DNA of 64,000 bases, taken from Linanthus parryae. Lineage: Eukaryota; Streptophyta; Magnoliopsida; Ericales; Polemoniaceae. Where the stretch lies: assembly GCA_023055425.1 (NCBI GenBank), contig JALGPY010000001.1:33469001-33533000 (forward strand), given 5' to 3'. Position 1 is the stretch's first letter, and each line of letters begins with the position of its first letter. A program made the translations under genes and the position numbers. Positions 1-11,863 of the stretch are shown piece after piece. The notes beneath the pieces are model-generated. The model did no database searches, was not told the DNA's origin, and saw only the letters and a program-made list of their open reading frames with translations.

Positions 1-1571
1 GGGATGCAATTTGTCAATGATTAGATCATAACAAGACCCAATTTTGCATTGGATGCATGAATTGGTGAGTTTGAGAAATTTTAGGATCTAAGATCTAGGG
101 TTTGGGCATCCTTGGGGAAGAAGGAGTTCTCCCAAAATAAGGAAACAACCAAACTTGGGCTCCAAGCAAGGGAGTTGTTTTGGAAACAACTCCCAAGAGG
201 AGGCTCGGCCCCCTAGGGGACCGCCCCCCTTGCTTGCCGCCCAAGCTTGGCCGCCCTAAGGGGCCGGGCGGCCCTAACCCGCGGGCCTAGCTTGCGGGTT
301 TTGGGCCGGGCCGGCCCTAGGGCCTTGTGGTTCACTTTGATGGGCCCGGGCAATTGGATTGTTGGGCCCATGGACCGTTTTAACCCTAGAAATCCTAAAA
401 TCAATTAAAATTGACCAAGCGCGTTAAAATTGGATTTTAACTGTTTATGTGCAAATCGCATGGTGATTGGATATGGCCTTAGGATGTGGTTTGATGTGGA
501 TGTTTAATTTTGTGGTTTGGTTTTACGGCCTGCGAGCTGATCAATTAATTGTAATGATTAATTAGGGTTTTATGGCCTGCGTGCCATTTTTTTCTCAACT
601 TGTGAGATTTATTTTATTTAGTATAGATATTAGCTAGTGCTAGATAAAGTAGATTGTTAGCGAAGATTGGAGAAAAGAAGCCCAAAGCCAAAGGAGCCAC
701 AAAAGATGGAGCATGGAGCATGGAGCATACCACATGACTATGAAGGATGGACCAAAAGATCAAGACGCATGGAGATGTGTTTGCTTAGGGTTCATAGATA
801 ATTCCATTGGCTTGGAATTATCTTAGTCTAGAAAAGGCCATATCCACATCACGTTTAATTTCTGTTTTGTGGTTGTTTATTTACTGTCTTATTATTTGTG
901 TGGTTGGTGTATGGATGATGCATGCAATTAGGATAATAAGATAATTAGACAACCCGGATCTATTATTTGGAGTTGTGCCCAAACTCAAATAGATAGATCA
1001 GTTGATATTGATCAACAAAACAATTAAAAATTGAGTTCAAAATCCCTCAAATTTTAAATATTGTGTTCTTGCCTTCTCGTTATTTAAACACTCATTATCA
1101 TCATTATTTATCAAGTTCGTGCGTGCCAAAGCATGGCGACTTGGTTCATAATGATGGAATGCGATGGCACGTAACAATGTGCAATTGTTTAGATAAGAGG
1201 TTGAACACAACTAGGCTATTAATTTGATTAAGAAACCTAGAGGCAATCAATTGGGATTATCCATATAGATGGATAAATAAGGAGTTATATGCCCGATTGA
1301 ACCAAGAGTTGCATATGGGATGCAATTGGAATTGTTCCTACCTAAAAGTAGTCAAATTATGGGTGACTTGCCAAAGTAAGCTCATAAGGAGATGAAAAGA
1401 TGGATCTTGGCCCACTAGAAAATATAAGGATATTTTCCGCATTAATATCTTGAGGGTTATTAATCCGTAGAAAAATAGTGGGAGCTATATTTAATAAACT
1501 AGCCATTATTAAATATAGTCAAAAATTCACAAATACTAAAACTTGCGTATTTTCCTTTTGTAGAATTCCAA
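1..1571 (+). other. Probable 5' leader of copia element 1; no gene seen
   Basis: No convincing coding region was found here. The stretch runs directly into the ATG of the copia polyprotein at 1572. It shows no similarity by eye to the element's own 3' LTR at 7253-8681, and no tRNA-Met primer site was seen, so the 5' LTR should lie left of the window. Positions about 200-330 are very GC rich with repeated GGCCC/GGGCC words; the rest is AT rich. Parts could instead be older host or transposon DNA. Confidence 0.4.
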
Positions 1572-4500
1572 ATGGCAAACAACTCATCGAGTTCACAACA
1601 TTCCCTACGATCTGTCCTTGAGAAGGACAAGCTCTCTGGAACCAACTTTCTTGATTGGTACAGAAACTTGAGAATTGTTCTCAAGCAAGAGAAGAAACTG
1701 TACGCAATAGAGGAGCATGTTCCAGAAGGTCCAGAGAACCAGACACCTGTTGCCTTAAAGGCGTATCAAAAGCGTGTTGATGACGCTAATGATGCGGCCT
1801 GCCTAATGCTTTGCACCATGACCTCTGAGCTTCAGAAGCAACATGAGAACATGAATGCTGTCGATATGATCGAACATCTAAAGCAGCTCTTCCAAGAGCA
1901 GGCGAGGGTAGAGAGGTATGAGGTCTCAAAGGCACTGTTCAAATGTCATCTGGCAGAAGGGAACCCGGTGGGACCCCATGTACTCCGAATGATCGGGTAC
2001 TTGGAGAATCTCGCCCGGCTTGGGTTCCCGGTCGGCCAAGAGTTGGCAACCGATCTCGTGTTGCAATCGTTGCCCGAGAGTTATGGACAGTTCATTATGA
2101 ACTATAACATGAACGAGATCGTTAAACCACTGCCAGATTTGCTCAACATGTTGAGGACGGCTGAACAGAGCATCAACAAGGGTAAGGGCAAGGCCATTAT
2201 GATGGTGCATAAAGGAAAGGGCAAAAAGTTTGCCTCTTCCTCCAAGGGCAAAGGCAAGTCAGTTGCCAAGTCCAAGGAACAAGCCGTTAAGCCTGTTGGT
2301 GGCATTGCCAAGGTCGTGACTAAGGGTGAGTGTCACTACTGCAGTCAACCTGGACACTGGAGGAGGAACTGCCCAAAATATCTGGAGGACAAGAGGCTTG
2401 GAATAGTGATTCCACCACCACCAGGTATTTTTGTTGTAGATGTCAATTTAACTGTCTCTACATCATGGGTATTAGATACTGGATGTGGATCTCATATTTG
2501 TCGTAATATGCAGGATCTAAAGAGAAGTAAAAGATTGGCTAAAGGGGAGGTAGATCTGCGCGTTGGGAATGGAGCAAAGGTTGCTGCGTTGGCCATAGGC
2601 GTGTGCGAGCTATCTCTGCCTTCAGGATTAGTTTTAGAATTAAATAATTGCTATTTTGTGCCTGCTATGAGCAGAAACATTATTTCTATTTCTTGTTTGG
2701 ACAAGGAAGGTTTTATTATTTCAATAAAGAACAATTGTTGTTCCTTTTATTTGAATAATATTCACTATTTTAGTGCGCAATTATTTAATGGACTTTATGT
2801 CCTTGATCTAAGCAATCCTGTCTACAACATTAATACCAAGCGGATTAAAACAAATGATTTAAATCCTGCTTATTTATGGCATTGTCGTTTAGGCCACATA
2901 AATGAGAAACGTGTATCTAGACTCCATAAGGATGGATTACTAGACTCATTTGATTTTGAATCATATGAGACATGTGAGGCTTGTTTATTGGGAAAAATGA
3001 CAAAGTCCCCTTTCAATAAGAAAGGTGAGAGGACTAGTGAACAATTGGCACTCATACATACCGATGTGTGTGGGCCATTTGCCACGCCATCCAGGGGTGG
3101 TTATGTCTACTTCATTACATTTACTGATGATTACAGTAGATATGGATTTGTGTACCTTATGAGGTCAAAATCCGAATCCTTTGAAGTGTTCAAAGAATTC
3201 AAGAATGAAGTAGAGAAGCAACTTGGCAAAAGTATCAAGGCTCTACGATCGGATCGAGGAGGAGAATACTTGAGCCAAGAGTTTGACGACTATCTTAGAG
3301 AGTGTGGGATCGTGTCCCAACTCACTCCACCCGGAACGCCACAATGGAATGGCGTGTCCGAGAGGAGGAATCGAACCCTATTGGATATGGTTCGATCTAT
3401 GATGTGTCAGAACGATCTTAAATTATCATTTTGGGGCTACGCTCTATTAAGTGCAGCTTTCACCATTAACCGTGTTCCATCTAAATCAGTCATGAAGACA
3501 CAATATGAGATGTGGAGTGGGAGGCGTCCCACACTGTCGTTCATGAGGATTTGGGGCTGCGATGTCTATGTAAAACGTTTACAATCAGACAAGCTAGGGC
3601 CTAAATCGGATAAGTGTAAATTTGTGGGGTACCCTAAGGAAACTAAGAGATACTACTTCTACAATCCAACCGAGAACAAAGTTTTTGTTGCTCGGACCGG
3701 CGTGTTTCTAGAAAGAGAGTTTGTCTCTAAAGAAGCAAGTGGGAGGAATGTAGAACTTGAAGAAGTTCAAGAACCACAAATCACTGAACCGATTATGGAA
3801 CATGAACAGGAATCACAAGCAGTTGTGGAGCCACCTGTTCAGGTAACACAAGAGCTTCGTAGATCTAGTAGAATGCGCCACGAACCCGAGAGGTATGGAC
3901 TTCTCGTAACTGATTCCGGTGACACGATGCTCATAGATGATGAGCCTACTACCTATGAGGAGGCCATGAGTTGCCCAGACTCGCAGAAGTGGCTTGATGC
4001 CATGAGATCCGAGATGGAATCCATGTATACCAACAAAGTATGGACTTTGGTGGAACCACCCGATGGGGCGCGACCCATAGGGTGCAAGTGGGTCTTCAAG
4101 AAGAAGATCGACATGGATGGTAATGTGATTACCTATAAGGGCCGATTGGTGGCTAAAGGATTCAGACAGATTCATGGTATTGACTATGATGAAACCTTTT
4201 CACCAGTCGCTATGACCAAATCCATCCGAATCCTACTTGCAATTGCAGCATACTACGACTATGAGATTTGGCAGATGGATGTCAAAACAGCATTCCTTTA
4301 TGGGAATCTCCTCGAGGACGTGTATATGATACAGCCGGAGGGTTTTGAGGATCCAAAGCAAGCCAACAAAGTCTGTAAGCTGCAACGATCCATTTATGGA
4401 TTGAAGCAAGCTTCTAGGAGTTGGAATCGACGTTTTGATGAAGTAGTCAAAGAGTTTGGCTTCATCAGAAACGAAGATGAGTCTTGTGTCTACAAGAAGG

Positions 4501-5426
4501 TTAGTGGGAGCTCTGTAGCTTTTCTGGTCTTGTATGTAGATGACATACTACTCATTGGAAACGACATTCCCATGCTGCAATCTGTGAAAGATTGGCTAGG
4601 AAAGTGTTTCTCAATGAAGGACTTAGGGGAAGCAGCCTATATACTCGGTATAAAGATCTATAGAGATAGATCCAAGAGGTTGCTAGGCCTAAGTCAAAGT
4701 ACATATATTGACAAGGTGTTGAAACGGTTCAACATGCAAGATTCCAAGAAGGGATTCTTGCCCATGTCACATGGAATCACTGTTTCGAAGAGTGGTTGTC
4801 CTTCCAATGAGATTGAGAAGGAACGCATGAGTAGGATCCCCTATGCCTCGACCATAGGATCTATCATGTACGCCATGTTATGTACTAGACCATATGTGTC
4901 ATATGCCTTGAGTATGACAAGCAGATACCAATCCAATCCGGGTGAGAGTCACTGGATTGCTGTCAAGAACATCCTAAAGTACTTGAGAAGAACTAAGGAT
5001 GCTTTCTTGATGTTTGGCGGTGAGGAAGAGTTGCGTGTAAAGGGTTACACTGATGCAAGCTTCCAAACCGACAGAGATGACTTTAGATCACGGTCGGGAT
5101 ATTTGTTTTGCCTGAATGGAGCAGCGGTGAGCTGGAAGAGTTCCAAGCAAGAGACGGTAGCTGATTCTACAACAGAGGCTGAGTACATTGCTGCAAATGG
5201 TGCAGCAAAGGAGGCTGTTTGGATCAGAAAGTTTGTTTCTGAACTTGGTGTGGTCCCTAGCATTGCGGATCCAGTGGAGTTGTTCTGTGACAACACTGGG
5301 GCGATCGCGCAGTCAAAGGAACCAAGATTGCACCAGAAGTCCAAGCACATTGGGATACTAAGGGATACTACTTCCACAATCCAACCGAGAACAAAGTGTT
5401 TGTTGCTCGGACCGGCGTGTTTCTAG
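1572..5426 (+). CDS. copia Gag-Pol polyprotein with truncated C-terminus
   Basis: This 1284-residue frame starts at an ATG (1572) and carries all copia domains in order. Gag is followed by a CCHC zinc knuckle (CHYCSQPGHWRRNC, about residues 254-267). The aspartic protease has LDTG with Asp302. The GAG-pre-integrase HHCC region follows. The integrase has Asp498, Asp561 and Glu597, the D-x35-E spacing. The reverse transcriptase has YVDD (about 988-991), and the RNase H has Asp near 1161. Up to about 5345 the frame is uninterrupted. There it runs into the start of the duplicated segment and ends with about 25 unrelated residues, so the last roughly 50 residues of the normal RNase H end are missing. 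In the family this protein makes particles, processes itself, copies RNA to DNA and integrates the copy. Activity of this copy is doubtful. Confidence 0.85.
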   Translation: MANNSSSSQHSLRSVLEKDKLSGTNFLDWYRNLRIVLKQEKKLYAIEEHVPEGPENQTPVALKAYQKRVDDANDAACLMLCTMTSELQKQHENMNAVDMIEHLKQLFQEQARVERYEVSKALFKCHLAEGNPVGPHVLRMIGYLENLARLGFPVGQELATDLVLQSLPESYGQFIMNYNMNEIVKPLPDLLNMLRTAEQSINKGKGKAIMMVHKGKGKKFASSSKGKGKSVAKSKEQAVKPVGGIAKVVTKGECHYCSQPGHWRRNCPKYLEDKRLGIVIPPPPGIFVVDVNLTVSTSWVLDTGCGSHICRNMQDLKRSKRLAKGEVDLRVGNGAKVAALAIGVCELSLPSGLVLELNNCYFVPAMSRNIISISCLDKEGFIISIKNNCCSFYLNNIHYFSAQLFNGLYVLDLSNPVYNINTKRIKTNDLNPAYLWHCRLGHINEKRVSRLHKDGLLDSFDFESYETCEACLLGKMTKSPFNKKGERTSEQLALIHTDVCGPFATPSRGGYVYFITFTDDYSRYGFVYLMRSKSESFEVFKEFKNEVEKQLGKSIKALRSDRGGEYLSQEFDDYLRECGIVSQLTPPGTPQWNGVSERRNRTLLDMVRSMMCQNDLKLSFWGYALLSAAFTINRVPSKSVMKTQYEMWSGRRPTLSFMRIWGCDVYVKRLQSDKLGPKSDKCKFVGYPKETKRYYFYNPTENKVFVARTGVFLEREFVSKEASGRNVELEEVQEPQITEPIMEHEQESQAVVEPPVQVTQELRRSSRMRHEPERYGLLVTDSGDTMLIDDEPTTYEEAMSCPDSQKWLDAMRSEMESMYTNKVWTLVEPPDGARPIGCKWVFKKKIDMDGNVITYKGRLVAKGFRQIHGIDYDETFSPVAMTKSIRILLAIAAYYDYEIWQMDVKTAFLYGNLLEDVYMIQPEGFEDPKQANKVCKLQRSIYGLKQASRSWNRRFDEVVKEFGFIRNEDESCVYKKVSGSSVAFLVLYVDDILLIGNDIPMLQSVKDWLGKCFSMKDLGEAAYILGIKIYRDRSKRLLGLSQSTYIDKVLKRFNMQDSKKGFLPMSHGITVSKSGCPSNEIEKERMSRIPYASTIGSIMYAMLCTRPYVSYALSMTSRYQSNPGESHWIAVKNILKYLRRTKDAFLMFGGEEELRVKGYTDASFQTDRDDFRSRSGYLFCLNGAAVSWKSSKQETVADSTTEAEYIAANGAAKEAVWIRKFVSELGVVPSIADPVELFCDNTGAIAQSKEPRLHQKSKHIGILRDTTSTIQPRTKCLLLGPACF

Positions 5427-7238
5427 AAAGAGATTTTGTCTCTAAAGAAGCAAGTGGGAGGAATGTAGAACTTGAAGAAGTTCAAGAACCACAAATCACT
5501 GAACCGATTATGGAACATGAACCGGAATCACAAGCAGTTGTGGAGCAACCTGTTCAGGTAACACAAGAGCTTCGTAGATCTAGTAGAATGCGCCAGGAAC
5601 CCGAGAGGTATGGACTTCTCGTAACTGATTCCGGTGACACGATGCTCATCGATGATGAGCCTACTACCTATGAGGAGGCCATGAGTGGCCCAGACTCGCA
5701 GAAGTGGCTTGAGGCCATGAGATCCGAGATGGAATCCATGTATACCAACAAAGTATGGACTTTGGTTGAACCACCCGATGGGGCGTGACCCATAGGGTGC
5801 AAGTGGGTCTTCAAGAAGAAGATCGACATGGATGGTAATGTGATTACCTATAAGGGCCGATTGGTGGCTAAAGGATTCAGACAGATTCATGGTATTGACT
5901 ATGATGAAAACTTTTCACCAGTCGCTATGACCAAATCCATCCGAATCCTACTTGCAATTGCAGCATACTACGACTATGAGATTTGGCAGATGGATGTCAA
6001 AACAGCATTCCTTTATGGGAATCTCCTCGAGGACGTGTATATGATACAGCCGGAGGGTTTTGAGGATCCAAAGCAAGCCAACAAAGTCTGTAAGCTGCAA
6101 CGATCCATTTATGGATTGAAGCAAGCTTCTAGGAGTTGGAATCGACGTTTTGATGAAGTAGTCAAAGAGTTTGGCTTCATCAGAAAACGAAGATGAGTCT
6201 TGTGTCTACAAGAAGGTTAGTGGGAGCTCTGTAGCTTTTCTGGTCTTGTATGTAGATGACATACTACTCATTGGAAACGACATTCCCATGCTGCAATCTG
6301 TGAAAGATTGGCTAGGAAAGTGTTTCTCAATGAAGGACTTAGGGGAAGCAGCCTATATACTCGGTATAAAGATCTATAGAGATAGATCCAAGAGGTTGCT
6401 AGGCCTAAGTCAAAGTACATATATTGACAAGGTGTTGAAACGGTTCAACATGCAAGATTCCAAGAAGGGATTCTTGCCCATGTCACATGGAATCACTGTT
6501 TCGAAGAGTGGTTGTCCTTCCAATGAGATTGAGAAGGAACGCATGAGTAGGATTCCCTATGCCTCGGCCATAGGATCTATCATGTACGCCATGTTATGTA
6601 CTAGACCAGATGTGTCATATGCCTTGATTATGACAAGCAGGTACCAATCCAATCCGGGTGAGAGTCACTGGATTGCTGTCAAGAACATCCTAAAGTACTT
6701 GAGAAGAACTAAGGATGCTTTCTTGATGTTTGGCGGTGAGGAAGAGTTGCGTGTAAAGGGTTACACTGATGCAAGCTTCCAAACCGACAGAGATGACTTT
6801 AGATCACAGTCGGGATATTTGTTTTGCCTGAATGGAGCAGCGGTGAGCTGGAAGAGTTCCAAGCAAGAGACGGTAGCTGATTCTACAACAGAGGCTGAGT
6901 ACATTGCTGCAAATGGTGCAGCAAAGGAGGCTGTTTGGATCAGAAAGTTTGTTTCTGAACTTGGTGTGGTCCCTAGCATTGCGGATCCAGTGGAGTTGTT
7001 CTGTGACAACACTGGGGCGATCGCGCAGTCAAAGGAACCAAGATCGCACCAGAAGTCCAAGCACGTGCTCAGGAAGTTTCATCTGATTCGAGATATTATC
7101 GATAGAGGAGACGTTCGGATATGCAAGATTCCTACAGATGATAATCTGTCAGACCCGCTTACGAAGCCTCTCACGCAGTGGAAGCATGAAGGGCACACTA
7201 GGAGCATGGGCATACGAGATGCGCCAGATTGGCTCTAG
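5358..7238 (+). pseudogene. Tandem duplicate of copia integrase-end, RT and RNase H
   Basis: This segment repeats positions about 3645-5345 with very few differences. It starts again at the end of integrase, passes through reverse transcriptase (second YVDD near 6248) and ends with the proper C-terminus of the polyprotein at 7238, just before the polypurine tract. It has no gag, protease or integrase core. It is broken by an in-frame TGA at 5786-5788, where the first copy has CGA, and by one extra A in a run at about 6182-6186, which shifts the frame. The element thus has an open but truncated first copy and a broken second copy with the correct end. Unequal recombination or template switching during reverse transcription could produce this. 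Confidence 0.85.
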
Positions 7239-7240
7239 TG

Positions 7241-7252
7241 CAAGTGGGAGAC
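7241..7252 (+). other. Polypurine tract of copia element 1
   Basis: A purine-rich stretch (CAAGTGGGAGAC) sits directly before the TG of the 3' LTR at 7253 and after the polyprotein stop at 7238. This is where plus-strand DNA synthesis is primed in LTR elements. Confidence 0.75.
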
Positions 7253-8681
7253 TGTTGGAATAGATGCCCTAGAGGCAATCTAGTTTAGTATGAATTTGTG
7301 TATGGCTAGAAAATTCATTTATTATTTATTGGATATTTAATATAATGAAGTCCTTAGATTTACAATCGTGTTGTTTATCTTAAATATCCCTAGTCAAGTA
7401 TAATGATTAAATGGGACAATCATTCATAGACTAGTATGGGGTTGGATTGATATGGAGATATCACGATCCAACACATAGGTGTGCATTACGGAATGTTGCA
7501 CTGGATTGACCCATCACCGAGAAGGCTACATACATGTTATGTTGAGTCACAAGTGCTTCTCGGGGTGCAATGGTATTGTCATCCTTAGACTTGAAGTCAC
7601 TAGATATTCTAGTTGTGGATCATTGTGATCTTGGTAGTGTTAAACGCTACACCGTAACTGGGTAGTTATAAAGGCGTGTACTGGATACAATGAGAAGCAA
7701 GCTTAGAGATCGTAGTGGACGTAGAGAGGATTTTCCCCTCCCACATAACGGGAGAAAATATCCTAGGCCACTCGAGGGATAGTGCTTATAGAATGTCTGG
7801 CCAGACTCAAATAAATCAATATATGGGATATTGATGTTATTTGCACGAATAAGGCTATTCCCATAGATCGAGAAACTATGGATTGGATATACGAGTGTGA
7901 CGTGTATGTCTCGTTTCCAATCCGGATGTGGGGGCAAAGGGATGAGACAATTACTTGTACAAGGTTGTCTAGATGACTATTCTATTAGTTGGCTAGAATG
8001 GATGTTTTGCTAGAAACCGCTCCATATTAGCAAATAGTTGCTACCAACTAGATAGAACCTATGGGGTCACACGCTATATAGAGTTGTACTAGATTTGGGA
8101 ATTAATTAATTGGATTAATTAATTAGAAGGATCACTTTGCAAACCCTTGCAAACTTAGTAGGGACTAATTTGCAAGGAAGGGACTAAATTGAATTCTAGT
8201 GGGACTAGAATAAGTCCTTTAGGTAGTTAACAAGGAGTTGTTGGACTATATAAAGGACCCTCCTTCCTTCCTCATAACTTATGCTCATTAGTGATCATAA
8301 CAAGAGTGGGAGAGAACAAATGAGAGAGAGAGCAAGCAACAAGGGCCGAACCCGACCCTTGCCGCCGCCCCCTCACCCCGTCGGCCAAAAGAGGGCCGAA
8401 GGCCCTCTTTTGTCTCGTTTTGCGTGACTCCTTCACCCTCCTCTTATTCCGGGCTAGCACCAAGGAGTTTGGGAGATCTAGGATCAACTCTAGGCGTGGA
8501 TCAACTATAGAGAACGTGACACTATTCGCGTTTGAAGTCATCAAGGAGAACCCAAAGGTGTGTCTATGATTTCTTACCTTTACTATCGTTATGCATATAG
8601 ACTTGTGATCCTTGGAGGGTTTTGCATGGCTTTTATTTGATTATGCTTCCGTTTGCGCGTTCCATGAATCAAAACCCTACA
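7253..8681 (+). repeat. 3' LTR of copia element 1 (1429 bp)
   Basis: It starts TGTTGGAATA right after the polypurine tract and ends CCCTACA. A diverged relative of the same LTR is present on the other strand at 16030-23279, split by a LINE, and its ends align to the same two boundaries. That independent copy supports the limits given. The segment near 8340-8420 is GC rich (GGGCCGAA-type words). The 5' LTR is not in the window, so insertion age cannot be estimated. Confidence 0.85.
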
Positions 8682-11389
8682 ATCAGATCTAGCCTCACGT
8701 GCGAAATACACCTCAGGAATTAACAAGTTCCCCCTTACAGCAACGGGAGATGCGGTCTGTGAGCCCCATACCTCAAATGGATTCCTAGTGGAAAGAACGT
8801 CCAAATCCAAAACCAAATCAGAGGGCCTTGGAAAGCTCGGCGCTAGTTTAGTCGCACTGGTACCTTTAGTGGAAACAGGGGTCCGTTTAGAAGAAGAATC
8901 TGGAATATTGGCAGAAGTTCCTATCGGAAAGGGAACACGTTCTCCTAACACCGCATCATGTCTGGGGGGAGCGGTTTTCCCAAAACCCTCCTCGCGGACA
9001 ACGTCAAGAGACACACCTCGATCAGCGCATAAGTCTTGGGCGGAGTCTTCCTGATCCGAAGAAATAAGTATAGATGGCTCTTGATGTTGTTCCCCGATGC
9101 GCGCAGGAGGCCCGACACGCTCACTCACCCCAACCTCCCCTGTCTCTCCTTGGCCAGGAATTTCACCTGCTGCAAAATAAAGAATAAGACTTTCATAAAG
9201 GCCGGATTACCAAGAAAATGAGTATGTCTCCTACGTGCTGAGGATCTCGAGCTTCTTTGAACGATTACCTCGACACGAGGACGCTTTAGCTCCCGCATGA
9301 GTATCTCGCCGGAGTGAGTTTCAGAGGAAAGTCTCTTGCTCACTAAGCCTTTCCCATTAGAAGTGAGGAAAGCCGCTAGCGCATTAGAAACCAACAATTG
9401 AACTTCGAGAGGCATATGCATGGCTGGCTCAATACGATTTTCAAGGATCGATGAGCCTCGCAAGGCTGCCCTTTCTACTTGTATACGAGTGCTTCTATCT
9501 CCAGACGCGAAACGCCTCAAACAACACTAAAGGCAAGAAATCAGCTAAAAAGAGAAGATGGCAAGCGTGTTTTTACATAAAGTGAATAATGAAATATGAA
9601 CGTACATGGAAAAACGAATGGGCTTACTTGGCCTTGGCCGTAAATGATTTACTTTTAGCAACTTCAGTCTTCTCCTCGAGAATTAGTTGAGCGAATAAAT
9701 GTCGGTCTTTAGCCAGCAAGTAAACGTAGCCATAGTTGCAGTCATCGCGGCTGCGAAGGGCCTCAAAAGGATACTCGTTGGTTGAAAAGATGGGTAGTTT
9801 GTTAGGAGAGGGGATATCATGGAGGTTGAGTAGAAGACGAGTCTGAAAGTTCCAGAAAGATACCCAGTTTGGGGTATTTTGTCCCTTCCTGACACGCGAA
9901 GTTTGGATCAAAGGAAGCTCGGCATAAAGAGAGGACACCCCCTTGCCACATAAAAGACTGTCATAGCAGCCCCAGTCAATGGATTCATGCCACAATGAAG
10001 AGGCGACGGCGTCGTACCCAAATTGGGGACTAACGTGAACGGGATCGTATGGCAAGGTAATTCGTTCATAGTCACCAAAAAACTCGACGTCTGATACGTA
10101 CTCAGGTAGCGCGGGAAGAAACCCTCTTCAAACCCAGTTCACAAACCTGCTGAGAGACCAATCGCTTGTAGATAGGAGATCAATGGAAAGAATGATATCC
10201 TGCTTCAGATATAAGTCTTCCCAGAAATCTATGTTCTTATCCTTCAAACAGGTAGTATAGGGGCGACGCGCGAAGAAACGAGTGTCGTCGACTATCAAGG
10301 CAAACGTCCGTTGGGAAGCTTCTGTATTATACCAGCGCCACGCTCGAGGGCTCTAGAATATTTGAAGGACGCTAGGAGTATTCCAAAGGCCCACTTTCAC
10401 AGGAATTGGGGCATACCCAGGCCATCTCTCAAAGGCCCACAGAGACAGAAGGCGGTATTAACAAAAGTACAAACGTCAAATCTTCCTCGCGATTGTTCGA
10501 CATGAGCAGCAGCCAAGTCAAGACGGTGGTACAAGGAGCCCAGTACGAGTGAGCCTAGGGCTACCTTTTGTCTAAGGGATAACCTTACCGCAAGTGGAAG
10601 CACGTGCATAAAGACTCCGTTATGGGGAAACTCGTCTATCAAGTAGCGCGATAGCCATACGCAGATATAGCCACAAAGGGTAAAATGAAACCCTTACCCT
10701 ACAACACTGATGACCGCTTCTGGGTCTTTTTCCCGCCATTCACGAGCCACAGCATGATCGACAAAGTCTCTACAAAAGTACATGAGCCACTTTGACCAAG
10801 TGTTCCTCGGAACGGAGGATATACGTGGGAATTCCGCACAGGGTGCGGTCGCTCCAAGCATCCATTTCGAGCCAGTTCTTCCCATGTCTGCTATGAGACC
10901 CTTCATATCTTCAAATAATTGAATCTTGTCTGGTTCGGTCAAAGGTGCTAAGGGATCAACAATCCCCATGCTTGGAAGATTTAGCAAGACCTCCACATCC
11001 TCTAAGGTAGGAGCAACTTCGAGATGGGAGAGATGAAAAGTGTGGGTCTTCCTGGAATACCTAGAAAATAATACCTGAAGCATGGTACGATCACGGTAAA
11101 TATGGAGACCTTTAGTTGCACGAACGGCGTGAAAAATACTAGCACGTTTCAGGTCTGCCGCGTAATAGCAAAGGATATGGTCTGTCCATTCCTTCATTCA
11201 GTCAAAGCCCTCCATGAAGGATTGTGGAAGAATGTCGGTAAAACCATACAAGCCGGCCTCTACGCCGAGGCGTTGCACATCCCCGGCGTTAATCACGTCC
11301 CAATAAGATCACACTGGTTCGGGAGCAAGTTGGAAAGCGTCATCCAACGGGGATGCTTGGAGGGGTACGCCATAACGGTGGCCATATAA
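8682..11389 (-). pseudogene. Plant-mobile-domain protein, degenerate, antisense in a Tat-like element
   Basis: Minus-strand frames at 11197-10694, 10642-10397, 10055-9624, 9520-9125 and 9128-8682 read as successive parts of one protein. The first has THTFHLSHLEVAPTLEDV, the typical start of the plant mobile domain (aminotransferase-like family of MAIN/MAIL proteins and transposons). The second has LGSLYHRLDLAAAH with a CTFVNT motif. The third starts PYDPVHVSPQFGYD, also typical of the family. The tail (9520-8682) is low-complexity and Ser/Arg rich. The frames do not join without breaks, so this is either a multi-exon gene or decayed; I favour decay. The C-terminal end is cut off by the copia LTR at 8681. 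It lies antisense to the LTR at 11864, as described for extra ORFs in Tat-lineage gypsy elements. Confidence 0.6.
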
Positions 11390-11863
11390 AAATCGTCACC
11401 CCCAAGGTAGGGGGCTTTGCACCACAATTCGCTAGGTAGTTCTGGAACTTCAGTTGCTTGGGAGCCATTGCTACAAACGCTTGAGTGGTTGTTTTGCTTA
11501 AAGAGGAGGAAAGGCAGGAAAGTCTACATCAAAGGCATAGAAGGGTTTAAATAAATCCCCGAAGAGTTGCAACCCTTGGATACTGCTGAGTCAGCAAAGT
11601 GCTTCGGAATCCGGAAGATTTGACGCTTGATCTGTCCCCACCTCGAAAATAGGCGAATTCGGATGTTGATTAACTCAACAGAAGTCACGCTTCATCAAAA
11701 GCTAGACGGCGTTTTTCCAAACCCTAGGAAATCATGGCTAAGACAGGGGGCTATGAGGATTCGAATTCAAAATTCGAAAAGGCCCGCGTGAGCTCCACGA
11801 ACGGCTGATTTTGCGTGACTGCACAACAGAAGGGCGCGTGAAAATCGCGCAAAAGGGGGCTAT

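Larger units (their letters stand above)
1..8681 (+). mobile_element. Ty1/copia LTR retrotransposon 1, left end outside window
   Basis: The order is leader, gag, protease, integrase, reverse transcriptase, RNase H, polypurine tract, 3' LTR; integrase before reverse transcriptase defines Ty1/copia. The 3' LTR starts TGTTGG and ends ACA at 8681. The pol 3' half is present twice in tandem (offset 1715 bp), so the element cannot express one complete polyprotein. Its right end lies inside the Tat-like remnant that begins at 8682, so this insertion is younger than that remnant. The gag and integrase resemble the widespread Tork/Tnt1-type copia group, but the lineage is not certain. Confidence 0.85.
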
